Origin: SVQP01 sp045594705
GTDB taxonomy: Bacteria; Bacillota; Clostridia; Oscillospirales; CAG-272
Direction: 5' to 3'
Length of the DNA stretch: 64,000 bases
Assembly (NCBI GenBank): GCA_045594705.1
Contig: JAZNZB010000033.1
Span: 1 to 64,000 of the forward strand
The notes beneath the pieces were generated by a model. That model saw nothing but the letters and a program-made list of their open reading frames with translations, was not told the DNA's origin and ran no database searches. Below are positions 42,709-52,041 of this stretch, one piece after another. Made by a program: the position numbers and the translations under genes. Within the stretch, counting starts at the first letter, position 1. Each line of letters begins with the position of its first letter.

Positions 42709-43692
42709 TTAATCTCTTCTTTGATAGAATACGTAAGACGAGAAGATCAGAGCTACCAGCGATACGATCGCAATAACGATCAGGAAGTACATCCAGGACA
42801 TCGCACTCGCAACAACGTCGCCGTCAGCTGCGGAGCTCTTGACACTCTTGATAAACGACATAACCGAGTTGGACTGCGTTGTGAACGCGTCAACGATGGT
42901 GTAAACGCCGTTTACAAGGATCATCGGGCTGATCATGGGGAACGTGATCTTCCAGAAGGTTTCCCATGCGGTTGCACCGTCTATACGGCACGCTTCATAG
43001 ATTGCGGGAGAAATGGACTGCAGCGCGGACAGGAAGATCAACATCTGTACGCCGGAGCGGTTTACGATATCGTAAATGTTGTTGATCCAGGTCAACGCCG
43101 TTTCCATAAGTCCCGTACCGACCTTCATATTTGAGAACAGTCGCTCAATATCCACCGCTGTGACAATATTGTTTGCGGCACTTGAGCCGGAACCGTCGTC
43201 GATACCGCTTGCACTATCCATGTAAGAGCCCAGAATGTTCTGTGCCTCAACGGTCTGCATAATACCGGTTGCAAGAATAACGGGGATAAAGAAGATTGCA
43301 CGGAATGCTGCTCTACCAACCATCTTCTGGTTGAGCAGAACTGCCATGAACAGCGAGAAAATGATAATTGCGGGAATGTCGAACGCCAATTCCTTCATAC
43401 CCGACACAAGGACCTGTGCAAATTCGGGGTCTTCCAGAAGTGCATACGCATAGTTTTCAAATCCGACAGGGGTCAGCGAGTAACCGCCGCCCTGCAAGAT
43501 ATTGATCTTGAAAAAGCTGAGCTTTACAGAGTCGAAGATGACCGGCAGATAAATCAGGACAAAGCCGATCAGGAAAGGTAAAACGAAATACCAACCTACG
43601 CGTGACTTACGCTTATCCAAGGAGGCGATTTTTCTCTTCTTGGGCGCAGACTTCTTAGACATGGTATTCTGAAGCTTTGCGTCATTTGTCAT
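42709..43692 (-). CDS. Carbohydrate ABC transporter permease (MalF-type), second pair
   Basis: The product is 327 residues with six predicted membrane segments and the EAA loop YEACRIDGATAWETF. The N-terminus is strongly basic (SKKSAPKKRKI). An unusual loop of about 30 residues (SYMDSASGIDDGSGSSAAN) sits between membrane segments, probably on the outer face. It is paired with the downstream permease, 15 bases away, and lies 18 bases behind the DUF5696 gene. GGGAGGTG precedes the first ATG. Confidence 0.9.
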   Translation of the reverse strand: MTNDAKLQNTMSKKSAPKKRKIASLDKRKSRVGWYFVLPFLIGFVLIYLPVIFDSVKLSFFKINILQGGGYSLTPVGFENYAYALLEDPEFAQVLVSGMKELAFDIPAIIIFSLFMAVLLNQKMVGRAAFRAIFFIPVILATGIMQTVEAQNILGSYMDSASGIDDGSGSSAANNIVTAVDIERLFSNMKVGTGLMETALTWINNIYDIVNRSGVQMLIFLSALQSISPAIYEACRIDGATAWETFWKITFPMISPMILVNGVYTIVDAFTTQSNSVMSFIKSVKSSAADGDVVASAMSWMYFLIVIAIVSLVALIFSSYVFYQRRD

Positions 43693-43710
43693 GTTCTACA
43701 CCTCCCTTTC

Positions 43711-46700
43711 TTACTGCATCACAACAACGTAGCCGTATGCGGGAAGGGTATAAAGCAGACCCTCGTACTCAATGCTTACGGAGAAGTTGTTGTAGTTGAG
43801 AATAATGGACTTATAAGGATCGGCGTCAACACCGTTCTTGCCACCGTAGGTGACGACAACGATAGAGCCTTCCTCAACCGCATACTTGTCAAATTCCTCT
43901 TCCTCTTCCTCATCGGTTGTGCCGGAGGAGGAGCCGGGAGGAGTGACACGGTTTGCGATGTCCTCTTCGGTAATATAGTCCTTAACCAGCGCCTTAACAG
44001 CCTCGAAAGTGCTGTATGCGTTGTCGGAGAATGTTGTAAAGGAATCCTGAGTGAAATCAAGATCAACCTTTGCGGGCATCTCGCTCAGAGTTTCCTCATA
44101 ATCGGATACCTCGCACAGCTTGGTAACTGCATAGTACTTAGCAAGGTTAACAAGATCTGTGTTGTACAGCTTGGAATAGTCATACTCGAAGTGGCACAGT
44201 GCACTGATCTCTGCCTTCTGATCGTCGGTCAGCTCGCAAGCCTTCAGAATTTCAGCGTAAGCAGCAGTAACTTCCTTGTTGTAGGTCTCGGTTGCCTTTG
44301 CGAAGGTGGACTCGATCTTTTCGATCGCTGCCTCGCTCTCAGCGATAGCAATATCCTCTTCATAATCAGCCTTAGCCTTAGCAAACTTCTCTTCAGCTGC
44401 TGCAAGGTCCGCATTCAGAGTTTCAAGATTTGCTTCAATTGCTTCATTCACGATCTTCTGGATCAGAGCTTCAACAGCTGCTACGTCCTCGCTTACGGAG
44501 TAAGTAGCCTGGTCCTTCTTGTATCTGTCCTTGAGAATGGTAAAGTCTGCGCCATTGATAAACAGATCCGTGGTGTTTCTGTACTCTTCAGCCTCAGCAA
44601 TCAGCTCGGGAAGCATGCCCTCGGTCGCGCTGATGATCTCTACTGCCTTCTTGGCATTTTCAAGATGCTCGGAAACCTGGTTGAGCGCGGTCTTTGCCTT
44701 TGCGTAGTAGTTGTAAATGTTTACGATGTCGTTCAGACGTCTGTTTCTGGTGGTGGTGTATCTGCTTCGTGCACTTCTGTAGTCCAGATACTCCTGATAC
44801 TTATCGTATTCCTCGGTTCCCTCTTCTGCATCCGAATACTCTGCATATGCTTCGTAGTCGATGCCGGTTTCCAGATATACGTCGTATGCAGCCTTGTACT
44901 CAGCAAGAGCTTCACAGTCTGCTACGAAGGGTGCGTACATATCATTTGCCTGCTTGAATGCAGCTGCTGCATCGTCCAGAGCGGCCATAGCAGCTTCAGC
45001 TGCTTCTCTTGCCTGCTTTCTCGCAATGCTGACTGCCTGCTTATCCTTGAGTGCAAGTACTTCGCCTGCATTTTCTTCAGAATAGAAGTAATCGTTGAGT
45101 ACTGCCTCAAGATCGGCCAGCAATTCATCGCTGTCGGGAACACGGGTACCGGTCCAGAATTCATGATCAATGATCAGCTTATCCTGAACGTCGCCCAGCA
45201 CGCTGTTGAGCTCATCATACATCTCGATCACGTCATCCTTCCAGATGTCGTAACGTACGGAGTAGTAATGGCTGAGCAGCTGGTAATCCTTGAGGTTCTG
45301 GGTATTGCGGTAGGACAGGATGTAATAAGGAGATGCGCCGTTCTCAATTGCCTTGAGCATTGCATACTGGATATTACCTTCCATGTTCATGGGAGAACCG
45401 GTGAAGTTGATGTAACCGTGCAGTACAACGCCCACGAAAGGAACTGCATGTGCTGCATCGTTGTTACGGCTGGAGTCAAGAGAAACGTCCAGCAGGTGGT
45501 CAAGGAACTTCCATGTGAATGCGTTGCCGCCTTCGCTCATCAGCTCGATCTCTTCGCCCTGGTTATTCTTCATGCCGGAGAGATACTCAAGCGCAGTGGC
45601 TACGAATTCCTTGGAGTCCTCGCGGTTGTAAGGATCATCCTCGTCAAAGTCGGAGTTCAGGGTGTTACCCAGAGTACCGACCGAGATACCGTTGATGTTA
45701 TCGTACTTCAGATAGTTCTTTGCCAGCTTCTCATAGAACTTGTTGAAGCTTGCGGGAGAGATTGCCATCTGATAGTGGCTGACGTGCTTCTGCTCGGTTG
45801 CAGAATATTCACGGTAGCTTGCATAACGGTCGTCGATGGTTCTGACTGCGTGCCAACGCAGGGATACACCGTCAAATGCCTCGGAATAGTTGATGTAGGA
45901 GAAGTCGAAGTCCGGGAAAATACCGAAGTTGTTGCCCTCGGTCTTATTGACTTCGTTTGCGTAGTTGACAAGCTCCTGGAAGCCATCCTTACCGCCAACT
46001 GCCTTTTCCCACTTCAGCTTGGAGGGTACGATGGAATTCATACCGCCGTTTGCATAACCGGTGAGCTTGAAGTTGATGTTGGTAACGCCCTCGGCTGCCA
46101 ACTCATCATACATGGTCTTGACATCCTCAAAGGTTGTCAGAGGAGTCATAACGTCCACAGGAATGGACATGATTCTTTCGGTGGTCTCAAGAGCACCGGA
46201 GGTCTCGATGTACAGAGGGATATCGTCCTCGACGTCCTCTGCGGTCAGTCTTGACAGGTAGTTGTTGCGATCCAGATAATCTCTGTATGCAAGTGCCATG
46301 CCCAGCCAAGAGGTCTCATAGTAGTCCTCTACGCCCTTTTCTGCAGCGAGATCACTGTCAGAAAGCATCACGTAACGGATCTTGTAGTTACCTACGTACT
46401 TTCTCTCACTGACGACCGTCCAGGTAGCGTCCGAACCTACCGAAATGGAGTCCTGCAGGTTGTAGGAGTCGCTGGGTCTGGGGTTGAATACCATCTTGAT
46501 GGTATTATAGTCACTGAGCGAACCCGCGTGATAGGTCATGATGTCGGTCAGCGCGTCGCCCTCTTCCATGATAGCAACGTAACCGCGGTCAACTTCTCTC
46601 TTGACGACCTCATTTGCACTGTTGCCAATGATAGAGCCGAATTGCTGTACCAGTGCAGGAATGGAGTCCTGTGCGCCGGAAGCAGTAGAGTTGAACTTGT

Positions 46701-47976
46701 TGACCTGATCCACGATAGAACCGGAAAGGGTTGTCGTTTCCTTTACCTGCTCGCCGGTCTCAGCATCTTCTACGGTCTTGATGTAATCGTAGTAAACGGA
46801 GTTTTCAACAACGCCGAATACAGGATATCTGATCGCCTGCTGATAAGTACCGGTAATGGTGTGGTATGCATAGTCAGTACCGTAGACCTTACCTCTAACG
46901 GTTCTGGTCTTGGTATCCTCTACGTCGTCAAACTCATACAGAGAGCCTGCGCCGTCGGGATAGAAGGTATAGCCGTCGTATGCACTGTTGCCCGCGCCCA
47001 TGTAAGGCAGAACCTGAATGGACTCAAGCTGATAGAGAGATTCGTTGAAGCGGATACCGTTCGCGGGAAGTCTTACGGTCATGCCGTGCTCATCCAGCGT
47101 GTACTCCAGTGCCAGCTTGAACAACGGAGGGTTCTTATCCTGGCTTTCGTACTCGGTTTCTGCATGGTCAGCATCCAGTTCCTCGTAGGTGTACTCGGGG
47201 CAGTAGGTCTTGATGTAGCCCTCGATCTTATTCTTCTCGGTCTCGGATGCGTTCTGGTCGAATACGTAAACGTCCATCTTTTCTACGATGGGGAACGCAT
47301 CGATCAGCTCGGCACGGCCTCTTTCGGACAGACCCTCAAGAGAGAGCTTGAGGTAGTAAGCAGTCAGCTTGCTGTAGTCGAACTCGGAAATGCCGTTTTC
47401 AAGTGCCTTAGCACAGATCACTTCTTCAAAACGCTCAACACTGATCATACCGGGAACAAGCTTTCTTGCCTGTTCTCTACCCAGCGTGTACTGCACGCGG
47501 ATACCGTTCTTGATGCGCTTGACAATGATCTGATCCTTCAGAGCTGCCATTTCGTAGCTCACGAAGACAGGGGACGTATTGTTATCGGTATACTGAATGA
47601 TGATCTGCGAGAGCAGCTCATTCTTGGTGTTGGTAGAGCCCAACGTGGAAGTACCGATATCATAGGGGTTGGTGAACAGGATCTCTTCGGTCTTGATGTT
47701 TCTGTATGCAACCTCACCTGTAAAGGTATCAACGTACAGCTCGTAGTTGCCCTTGGTCAGGTAAAGCTCCATAGTTTTAAGCTTTTCCTGGGGATTTGTG
47801 AACACCAGAGTGGTGTAATCGATGGTCTCTTCCTCTTCTTCCTCTTTCTTGTCAGTGGTACCTGTTCCGGTATCCTCTTCAGCAGCGGATGCTCCGAAAA
47901 CAGACAGCACTGTCAAGGAACCCAGCATCAACAGTACAGCTAAGAGTAAAGAGATAAATTTTGTTTGGATTTTCAT
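43711..47976 (-). CDS. DUF5696 secreted protein with helical insertion
   Basis: The product is 1421 residues. A signal peptide (1-31) is followed by an acidic Lys/Glu run, then beta-rich segments. A DUF5696-type barrel-like core lies at about 330-950, with VNKTEGNNFGIFPDFDFSYI, VPFVGVVLHGYINFTG and NGASPYYILSYRN. From about 970 to 1290 an Ala/Glu/Lys-rich region has heptad-like periodicity and looks coiled coil. After a PPGSSSGTTDEEEEEE linker, a final beta module (about 1375-1421) completes the family C-terminus. The helical block therefore interrupts the DUF5696 domain. Its place in an importer operon suggests an extracellular glycan-acting or glycan-binding protein; catalysis is unproven. 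Confidence 0.8.
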   Translation of the reverse strand: MKIQTKFISLLLAVLLMLGSLTVLSVFGASAAEEDTGTGTTDKKEEEEEETIDYTTLVFTNPQEKLKTMELYLTKGNYELYVDTFTGEVAYRNIKTEEILFTNPYDIGTSTLGSTNTKNELLSQIIIQYTDNNTSPVFVSYEMAALKDQIIVKRIKNGIRVQYTLGREQARKLVPGMISVERFEEVICAKALENGISEFDYSKLTAYYLKLSLEGLSERGRAELIDAFPIVEKMDVYVFDQNASETEKNKIEGYIKTYCPEYTYEELDADHAETEYESQDKNPPLFKLALEYTLDEHGMTVRLPANGIRFNESLYQLESIQVLPYMGAGNSAYDGYTFYPDGAGSLYEFDDVEDTKTRTVRGKVYGTDYAYHTITGTYQQAIRYPVFGVVENSVYYDYIKTVEDAETGEQVKETTTLSGSIVDQVNKFNSTASGAQDSIPALVQQFGSIIGNSANEVVKREVDRGYVAIMEEGDALTDIMTYHAGSLSDYNTIKMVFNPRPSDSYNLQDSISVGSDATWTVVSERKYVGNYKIRYVMLSDSDLAAEKGVEDYYETSWLGMALAYRDYLDRNNYLSRLTAEDVEDDIPLYIETSGALETTERIMSIPVDVMTPLTTFEDVKTMYDELAAEGVTNINFKLTGYANGGMNSIVPSKLKWEKAVGGKDGFQELVNYANEVNKTEGNNFGIFPDFDFSYINYSEAFDGVSLRWHAVRTIDDRYASYREYSATEQKHVSHYQMAISPASFNKFYEKLAKNYLKYDNINGISVGTLGNTLNSDFDEDDPYNREDSKEFVATALEYLSGMKNNQGEEIELMSEGGNAFTWKFLDHLLDVSLDSSRNNDAAHAVPFVGVVLHGYINFTGSPMNMEGNIQYAMLKAIENGASPYYILSYRNTQNLKDYQLLSHYYSVRYDIWKDDVIEMYDELNSVLGDVQDKLIIDHEFWTGTRVPDSDELLADLEAVLNDYFYSEENAGEVLALKDKQAVSIARKQAREAAEAAMAALDDAAAAFKQANDMYAPFVADCEALAEYKAAYDVYLETGIDYEAYAEYSDAEEGTEEYDKYQEYLDYRSARSRYTTTRNRRLNDIVNIYNYYAKAKTALNQVSEHLENAKKAVEIISATEGMLPELIAEAEEYRNTTDLFINGADFTILKDRYKKDQATYSVSEDVAAVEALIQKIVNEAIEANLETLNADLAAAEEKFAKAKADYEEDIAIAESEAAIEKIESTFAKATETYNKEVTAAYAEILKACELTDDQKAEISALCHFEYDYSKLYNTDLVNLAKYYAVTKLCEVSDYEETLSEMPAKVDLDFTQDSFTTFSDNAYSTFEAVKALVKDYITEEDIANRVTPPGSSSGTTDEEEEEEFDKYAVEEGSIVVVTYGGKNGVDADPYKSIILNYNNFSVSIEYEGLLYTLPAYGYVVVMQ

Positions 47977-48006
47977 ATAAATTACCTTTCCCTCCTATCT
48001 GTAGCG

Positions 48007-50160
48007 TTACATGCGGTACTGCAGCTCGGTAACGATGTTGGTACCCAAGGATACCAGCTTACCGACCAGCGTGGAGAACAGGATTGCGATGAACATGATA
48101 AATACCATGCCAAGCACCGTTCCCAAAATCGTGATGGTATTCTTTACGATGGAGTAGTCGTGTGTGACCTGAGTGCCGAAGAAAATCAGCACGCCCATCC
48201 ACAAAAAGGCAATGGTGGTCACCAGAGTAATCAGCTCAACCTCGGTCTGAATTGCGAAGTTGGAGTAAATGGTTGCGGGGATAACCAAAAGCGGGATAGG
48301 CATCATACTATAGGAGCATGCGATGTAGATATCCTTGAAGCTGCCTTCACCTTCAAACAGGGTGGTCAAGCACCAGTTTGCGGTGATGAACAGGAACAGA
48401 GGTACCAGCACCGAGATTGCCTGGCCCCAGATGGTGGAATACGTGTTGTAGGGATTGAGCAGGTAGCCCTGACCGATCGACTGATAGAAGAAGGTCAGAA
48501 TGACGATCAGGTTGATGGTGAGTGCTCCGCGCAGCGAGCCGCGACGCTCGTGCTTGAGATCCCAGAAGCCATCAAACGGATGCAGCATGATATAGAATGC
48601 ATACAGCAACTCTTCCCAATAGGTTCTTCTCTGGTCTGCCTTCTTGATTCTCTTGTTGACCTTGGTGATGTACTTGGATACCAGCACCAGTACAATGATG
48701 GCAGCAAGAATGCCGATCAGAAGGAACAGGAAATAGTCGGACATGAACTCCTTACGGATATCCTTATAGGAGGTGGACCAGTTCAGTGTATCGTAAGCTG
48801 CCTCGAAGTACTCCAGCGACTCCTCGAATTCACCGTTACGGTACATAGCCTGACCGATACCGATGTAAGCTGCGTCGAAGTTGGAGTTTCTCTTAAGCAC
48901 GTCGGTCCACAGATTGATCGCCTCGGTGTAATCCTGGCGGTTCTCTGCTGCAATTGCGTCCAGCAGTACGTCACCGTACTCGGTACGCTCAAAGACCGTG
49001 ATGGTATCCTTATCCTTATCCAGGATCAGCATGGTGTCGCCCTGGTAGCAGATTGCTTCAATACTGGAAACGTTACCCAGCATGTTGCCTTCCTTATCAC
49101 CAAACGCGAACAGAAGGTTACCGTCAAAGTCGTAGGTGTAGATCTTACTACGCTTTTCGTCGATGATGGACCAGGTCTGCTCAGGACCGCTTGCTACGTC
49201 GATCAGCGTGGAAACGCCGGTGGGAACGCCCTTGCTGGCGTCGGTGGATCTTGCACCGAAAATGTCAATTTCACCGGAAGGCGGATAGAAGCCGTTACGG
49301 CGCATGATCTCGTCACCTGCCTGGTTGAGCAGCTTGACGGGTGCGTATTTACCGGTCTTATCCTTGGCTCTAATGGTATTCATAACCGAGCCTTCATCGA
49401 TGGTAGAGGTGGTTACGTAAATGAAGTCACCGTTGAGCGCGATGTTGTTGTACTCTGTAGCCACATAGGTTTCGGAGTTTTCTCTCTGCTCTTCGGTCTG
49501 GAAGCGTCTCCAGATGATATCCCATGCCGAAATGGTTACAGCCTGAGCACCGATAAAGCCGGTGAACTCACCGCTGCTGGTCATCACGATGATACCCTGA
49601 TAGGTAGTCGAGGATACCACGTACAGCTTTTCGTACTTGTCTACTGCGATTGCAACCGGCTTATATACCGAGTTGTCATCAAACAGCGGGCTTTCGGGCT
49701 CTTCGATTACGCGGTCGAAGTTACCCTTTCTGTCGAACACCACGATACGGTTTGCACCGGTATCGCATACCCAGATGTACTTGTCAGAAACGAACAGACC
49801 CTGGGGTGCACTCAGGCTGTCCATAACGCCCTGTCCGTTACGGAAGGTCGAAATGGTGAACTTGAGCTTGTAGTAACGGTCCAGCACGACGATACGGTTG
49901 TTTGCGGTATCCGCAATATATACGTTCTGCTGGTCGTCACAGATCAGGTCTCCGGGGTTATCGATCGGAACATCCAATCCCATGTAGGTGGAGTCAACCA
50001 CTTTTTCAGCGGTATATGCATCAGGTGAATACAGTGCATAGCCGTCGATGGAGTATGTGTAGGTCTGATATGCGGAGCTTGCCGAAGCAGGAAGAACCAG
50101 GCAGGAAGCAATCATCATCACGGAGAATACTACACATATAATAGTTGTAATCTTTTTCAC
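48007..50160 (-). CDS. NHL beta-propeller / TPR / Yip1-domain membrane protein
   Basis: The product is 717 residues, with a GTG start at 50160 behind AGGAGG. After a signal-like segment (1-27) come NHL-type propeller repeats (PGDLICDDQQNVYIADTANN, APQGLFVSDKYIWVCDTGANR, KPVAIAVDKYEKLYVV) to about 400. A TPR-like helical pair (about 420-470: YTEAINLWTDVLKRNSN) follows, then a membrane segment (485-508), a cytosolic basic stretch, and a Yip1-like membrane domain of about five segments to the end. The propeller should face outside. No enzyme motif is seen. Its position between the two permease pairs suggests a membrane scaffold or sensor for the importer. Confidence 0.8.
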   Translation of the reverse strand: MKKITTIICVVFSVMMIASCLVLPASASSAYQTYTYSIDGYALYSPDAYTAEKVVDSTYMGLDVPIDNPGDLICDDQQNVYIADTANNRIVVLDRYYKLKFTISTFRNGQGVMDSLSAPQGLFVSDKYIWVCDTGANRIVVFDRKGNFDRVIEEPESPLFDDNSVYKPVAIAVDKYEKLYVVSSTTYQGIIVMTSSGEFTGFIGAQAVTISAWDIIWRRFQTEEQRENSETYVATEYNNIALNGDFIYVTTSTIDEGSVMNTIRAKDKTGKYAPVKLLNQAGDEIMRRNGFYPPSGEIDIFGARSTDASKGVPTGVSTLIDVASGPEQTWSIIDEKRSKIYTYDFDGNLLFAFGDKEGNMLGNVSSIEAICYQGDTMLILDKDKDTITVFERTEYGDVLLDAIAAENRQDYTEAINLWTDVLKRNSNFDAAYIGIGQAMYRNGEFEESLEYFEAAYDTLNWSTSYKDIRKEFMSDYFLFLLIGILAAIIVLVLVSKYITKVNKRIKKADQRRTYWEELLYAFYIMLHPFDGFWDLKHERRGSLRGALTINLIVILTFFYQSIGQGYLLNPYNTYSTIWGQAISVLVPLFLFITANWCLTTLFEGEGSFKDIYIACSYSMMPIPLLVIPATIYSNFAIQTEVELITLVTTIAFLWMGVLIFFGTQVTHDYSIVKNTITILGTVLGMVFIMFIAILFSTLVGKLVSLGTNIVTELQYRM

Positions 50161-50177
50161 GATTCTTACCTCCTGTT

Positions 50178-51050
50178 TTAGTCTTTCATACCGGACGAAC
50201 CCATGGTTTCAATGATGTTGGACTGAGATACGACGAATACCGTGATCGGAACCATCATCATAATAACCGTGGATGCCGCAGCCGCACCTGCACGGGCGAT
50301 ACCGCCTGCAGTGATCTGGCCGATTGCGTAGTTAAAGGATTTGAGCTGCTCGGAGTGAATGTACATCGAAGCACCTGCGTTCCAGAGTCCCTGGAACGAA
50401 TAGATGATCAGCGTCAGCCATGCAGGCTTAACCATAGGCATTGCGATGACCCAGTAGGTCTTGAGCTCGCTTGCACCGTCAAGTCTTGCAGACTCAAGCA
50501 CCGAGTCGTTGACGTTGGTATCCATGAACTGCTTCATCAGGTACAGACCCAGAGAGGAGCACCATGCGGGCACGATGATTGCCCAATATGTATCCAGGAA
50601 GCCCAGAGCGGACATCAGGATAAACGAAGCGGTTGCGGTAACCGTTGCGTTGAACATCAGCGAGAGCTGTACGGCCTGGAACATCCAGCCTGCACCGGGG
50701 AACTTGATCTTTGCAAGCGCATATGCTGCAAGAGAGGCCAGGAACAGGTGTCCGAACGTACCCGCTACGGAAGTAAACACAGTGTTGAAAATGTAACGGG
50801 AGAACGGAACCCAGGAGGTGTTCATCAGGTTGAACAGATCGATGAAGTTATCAAGTGTGGGGGACATTACGTAAAATCTGGGGGGATACATCCAAAGCTC
50901 ATCCAAGGGCTTTACCGACTGCATCAGCACGTAAAGCATGGGAAGGAACATGAATGCACCGAGAATCACGAGTACGAACGTGATACCTGCGTCGCCTCCC
51001 GCAGAACGGGCAAGTACGACTTTATGTTTTCTTGTTCTAAGTCTTGCCAT
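50178..51050 (-). CDS. Carbohydrate ABC transporter permease (MalG-type), first pair
   Basis: The product is 290 residues, the usual CUT1 length, with six membrane segments and an EAA loop (LESARLDGASELKTYW). The N-terminus is basic (ARLRTRKHKVVLAR). It starts one base after the preceding permease stop, so the two are tightly coupled. Confidence 0.93.
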   Translation of the reverse strand: MARLRTRKHKVVLARSAGGDAGITFVLVILGAFMFLPMLYVLMQSVKPLDELWMYPPRFYVMSPTLDNFIDLFNLMNTSWVPFSRYIFNTVFTSVAGTFGHLFLASLAAYALAKIKFPGAGWMFQAVQLSLMFNATVTATASFILMSALGFLDTYWAIIVPAWCSSLGLYLMKQFMDTNVNDSVLESARLDGASELKTYWVIAMPMVKPAWLTLIIYSFQGLWNAGASMYIHSEQLKSFNYAIGQITAGGIARAGAAAASTVIMMMVPITVFVVSQSNIIETMGSSGMKD

Positions 51051-51051
51051 A

Positions 51052-51999
51052 TTACGTACCTACCTTCGAAAGCATTCTCTTTACAAGTGAGTTTGCACCA
51101 ACCATGATGACGAACAGGATGACTGCGATCGCAGAGGAATAACCCATCTCAAATCTCATACCGCCGTAGTCGTTCAAATGGTGCATGATGGTGTGTGCTG
51201 CGTAGTTAACAGAGGGGAATCCGCACAGTGCGTCAACGACGCCACCGAAGCCGAATGCACCGGTGATTGCCATGACCGCACCGAACATCAGCTGCGGCTT
51301 CATGTTCGGCAGCGTGATGTAGTACAGCTCCTGCCAACGGTTCTTGATACCGTCAACCGCGCCTGCCTCAAACTGAGCTCTGTCGATACCCTGAAGACCT
51401 GCGATAAATGCAAGGAACGAGGTACCGAGCGAGATCCAGAGTGCAACAACGATACACAAAGGCATTACCCAGTCTTCATTCTGGAAGAACGCGATTTCCT
51501 TGGTGATAATACCCAACTTCTTGAGCGTTGCGTTTGCCCAACCGTAGGAGTCGGCCGAGAAAAGCGTACCCCAAATCAGGTAAACGTTACCACCGATGGA
51601 GGGTGCATAGAATACCAGAGTTACAAGTGCTCTGATTCTGGGAGGCAGCTCGTTGATGAACCAAGCTACCAGGAAGGACATCAGGTAGGAAACAGGTCCT
51701 ACGATGATTGCGAAGATCAACGTGTTCTTGCAGGCAATGAGGAAGATATCGTCATCGAAGAACAACGAAATGTAGTTGTCAAGGAATACGAAGTTCGGCC
51801 ATTCCAGCAAGTTAAAGTCTGTAAAGCTGACGACGATGGAAAGTACAACAGGCATTACAGTGAACATTGCAAAGAGGATCATATAAGGTGCGACCATGAA
51901 GTACGCGACCTTATTACGTACCATCTCTTTCAAGATCCACTGAGTCTTTGTAAGGTCTTTGCGAGTGCCAGCTTTTTTGGTTGCTGTTTTCTTAGACAT
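51052..51999 (-). CDS. Carbohydrate ABC transporter permease (MalF-type), first pair
   Basis: The product is 315 residues with six membrane segments. The EAA-type loop reads FEAGAVDGIKNRWQELYYI, and the N-terminus is Lys/Thr-rich (SKKTATKKAGTRKDLTK). It lies 42 bases behind the solute-binding protein gene. AAAGGAG precedes the ATG. Confidence 0.93.
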   Translation of the reverse strand: MSKKTATKKAGTRKDLTKTQWILKEMVRNKVAYFMVAPYMILFAMFTVMPVVLSIVVSFTDFNLLEWPNFVFLDNYISLFFDDDIFLIACKNTLIFAIIVGPVSYLMSFLVAWFINELPPRIRALVTLVFYAPSIGGNVYLIWGTLFSADSYGWANATLKKLGIITKEIAFFQNEDWVMPLCIVVALWISLGTSFLAFIAGLQGIDRAQFEAGAVDGIKNRWQELYYITLPNMKPQLMFGAVMAITGAFGFGGVVDALCGFPSVNYAAHTIMHHLNDYGGMRFEMGYSSAIAVILFVIMVGANSLVKRMLSKVGT

Positions 52000-52041
52000 T
52001 TACTCTAATCTCCTTTTCTGATCTTTTTTGATGGTACTTAT

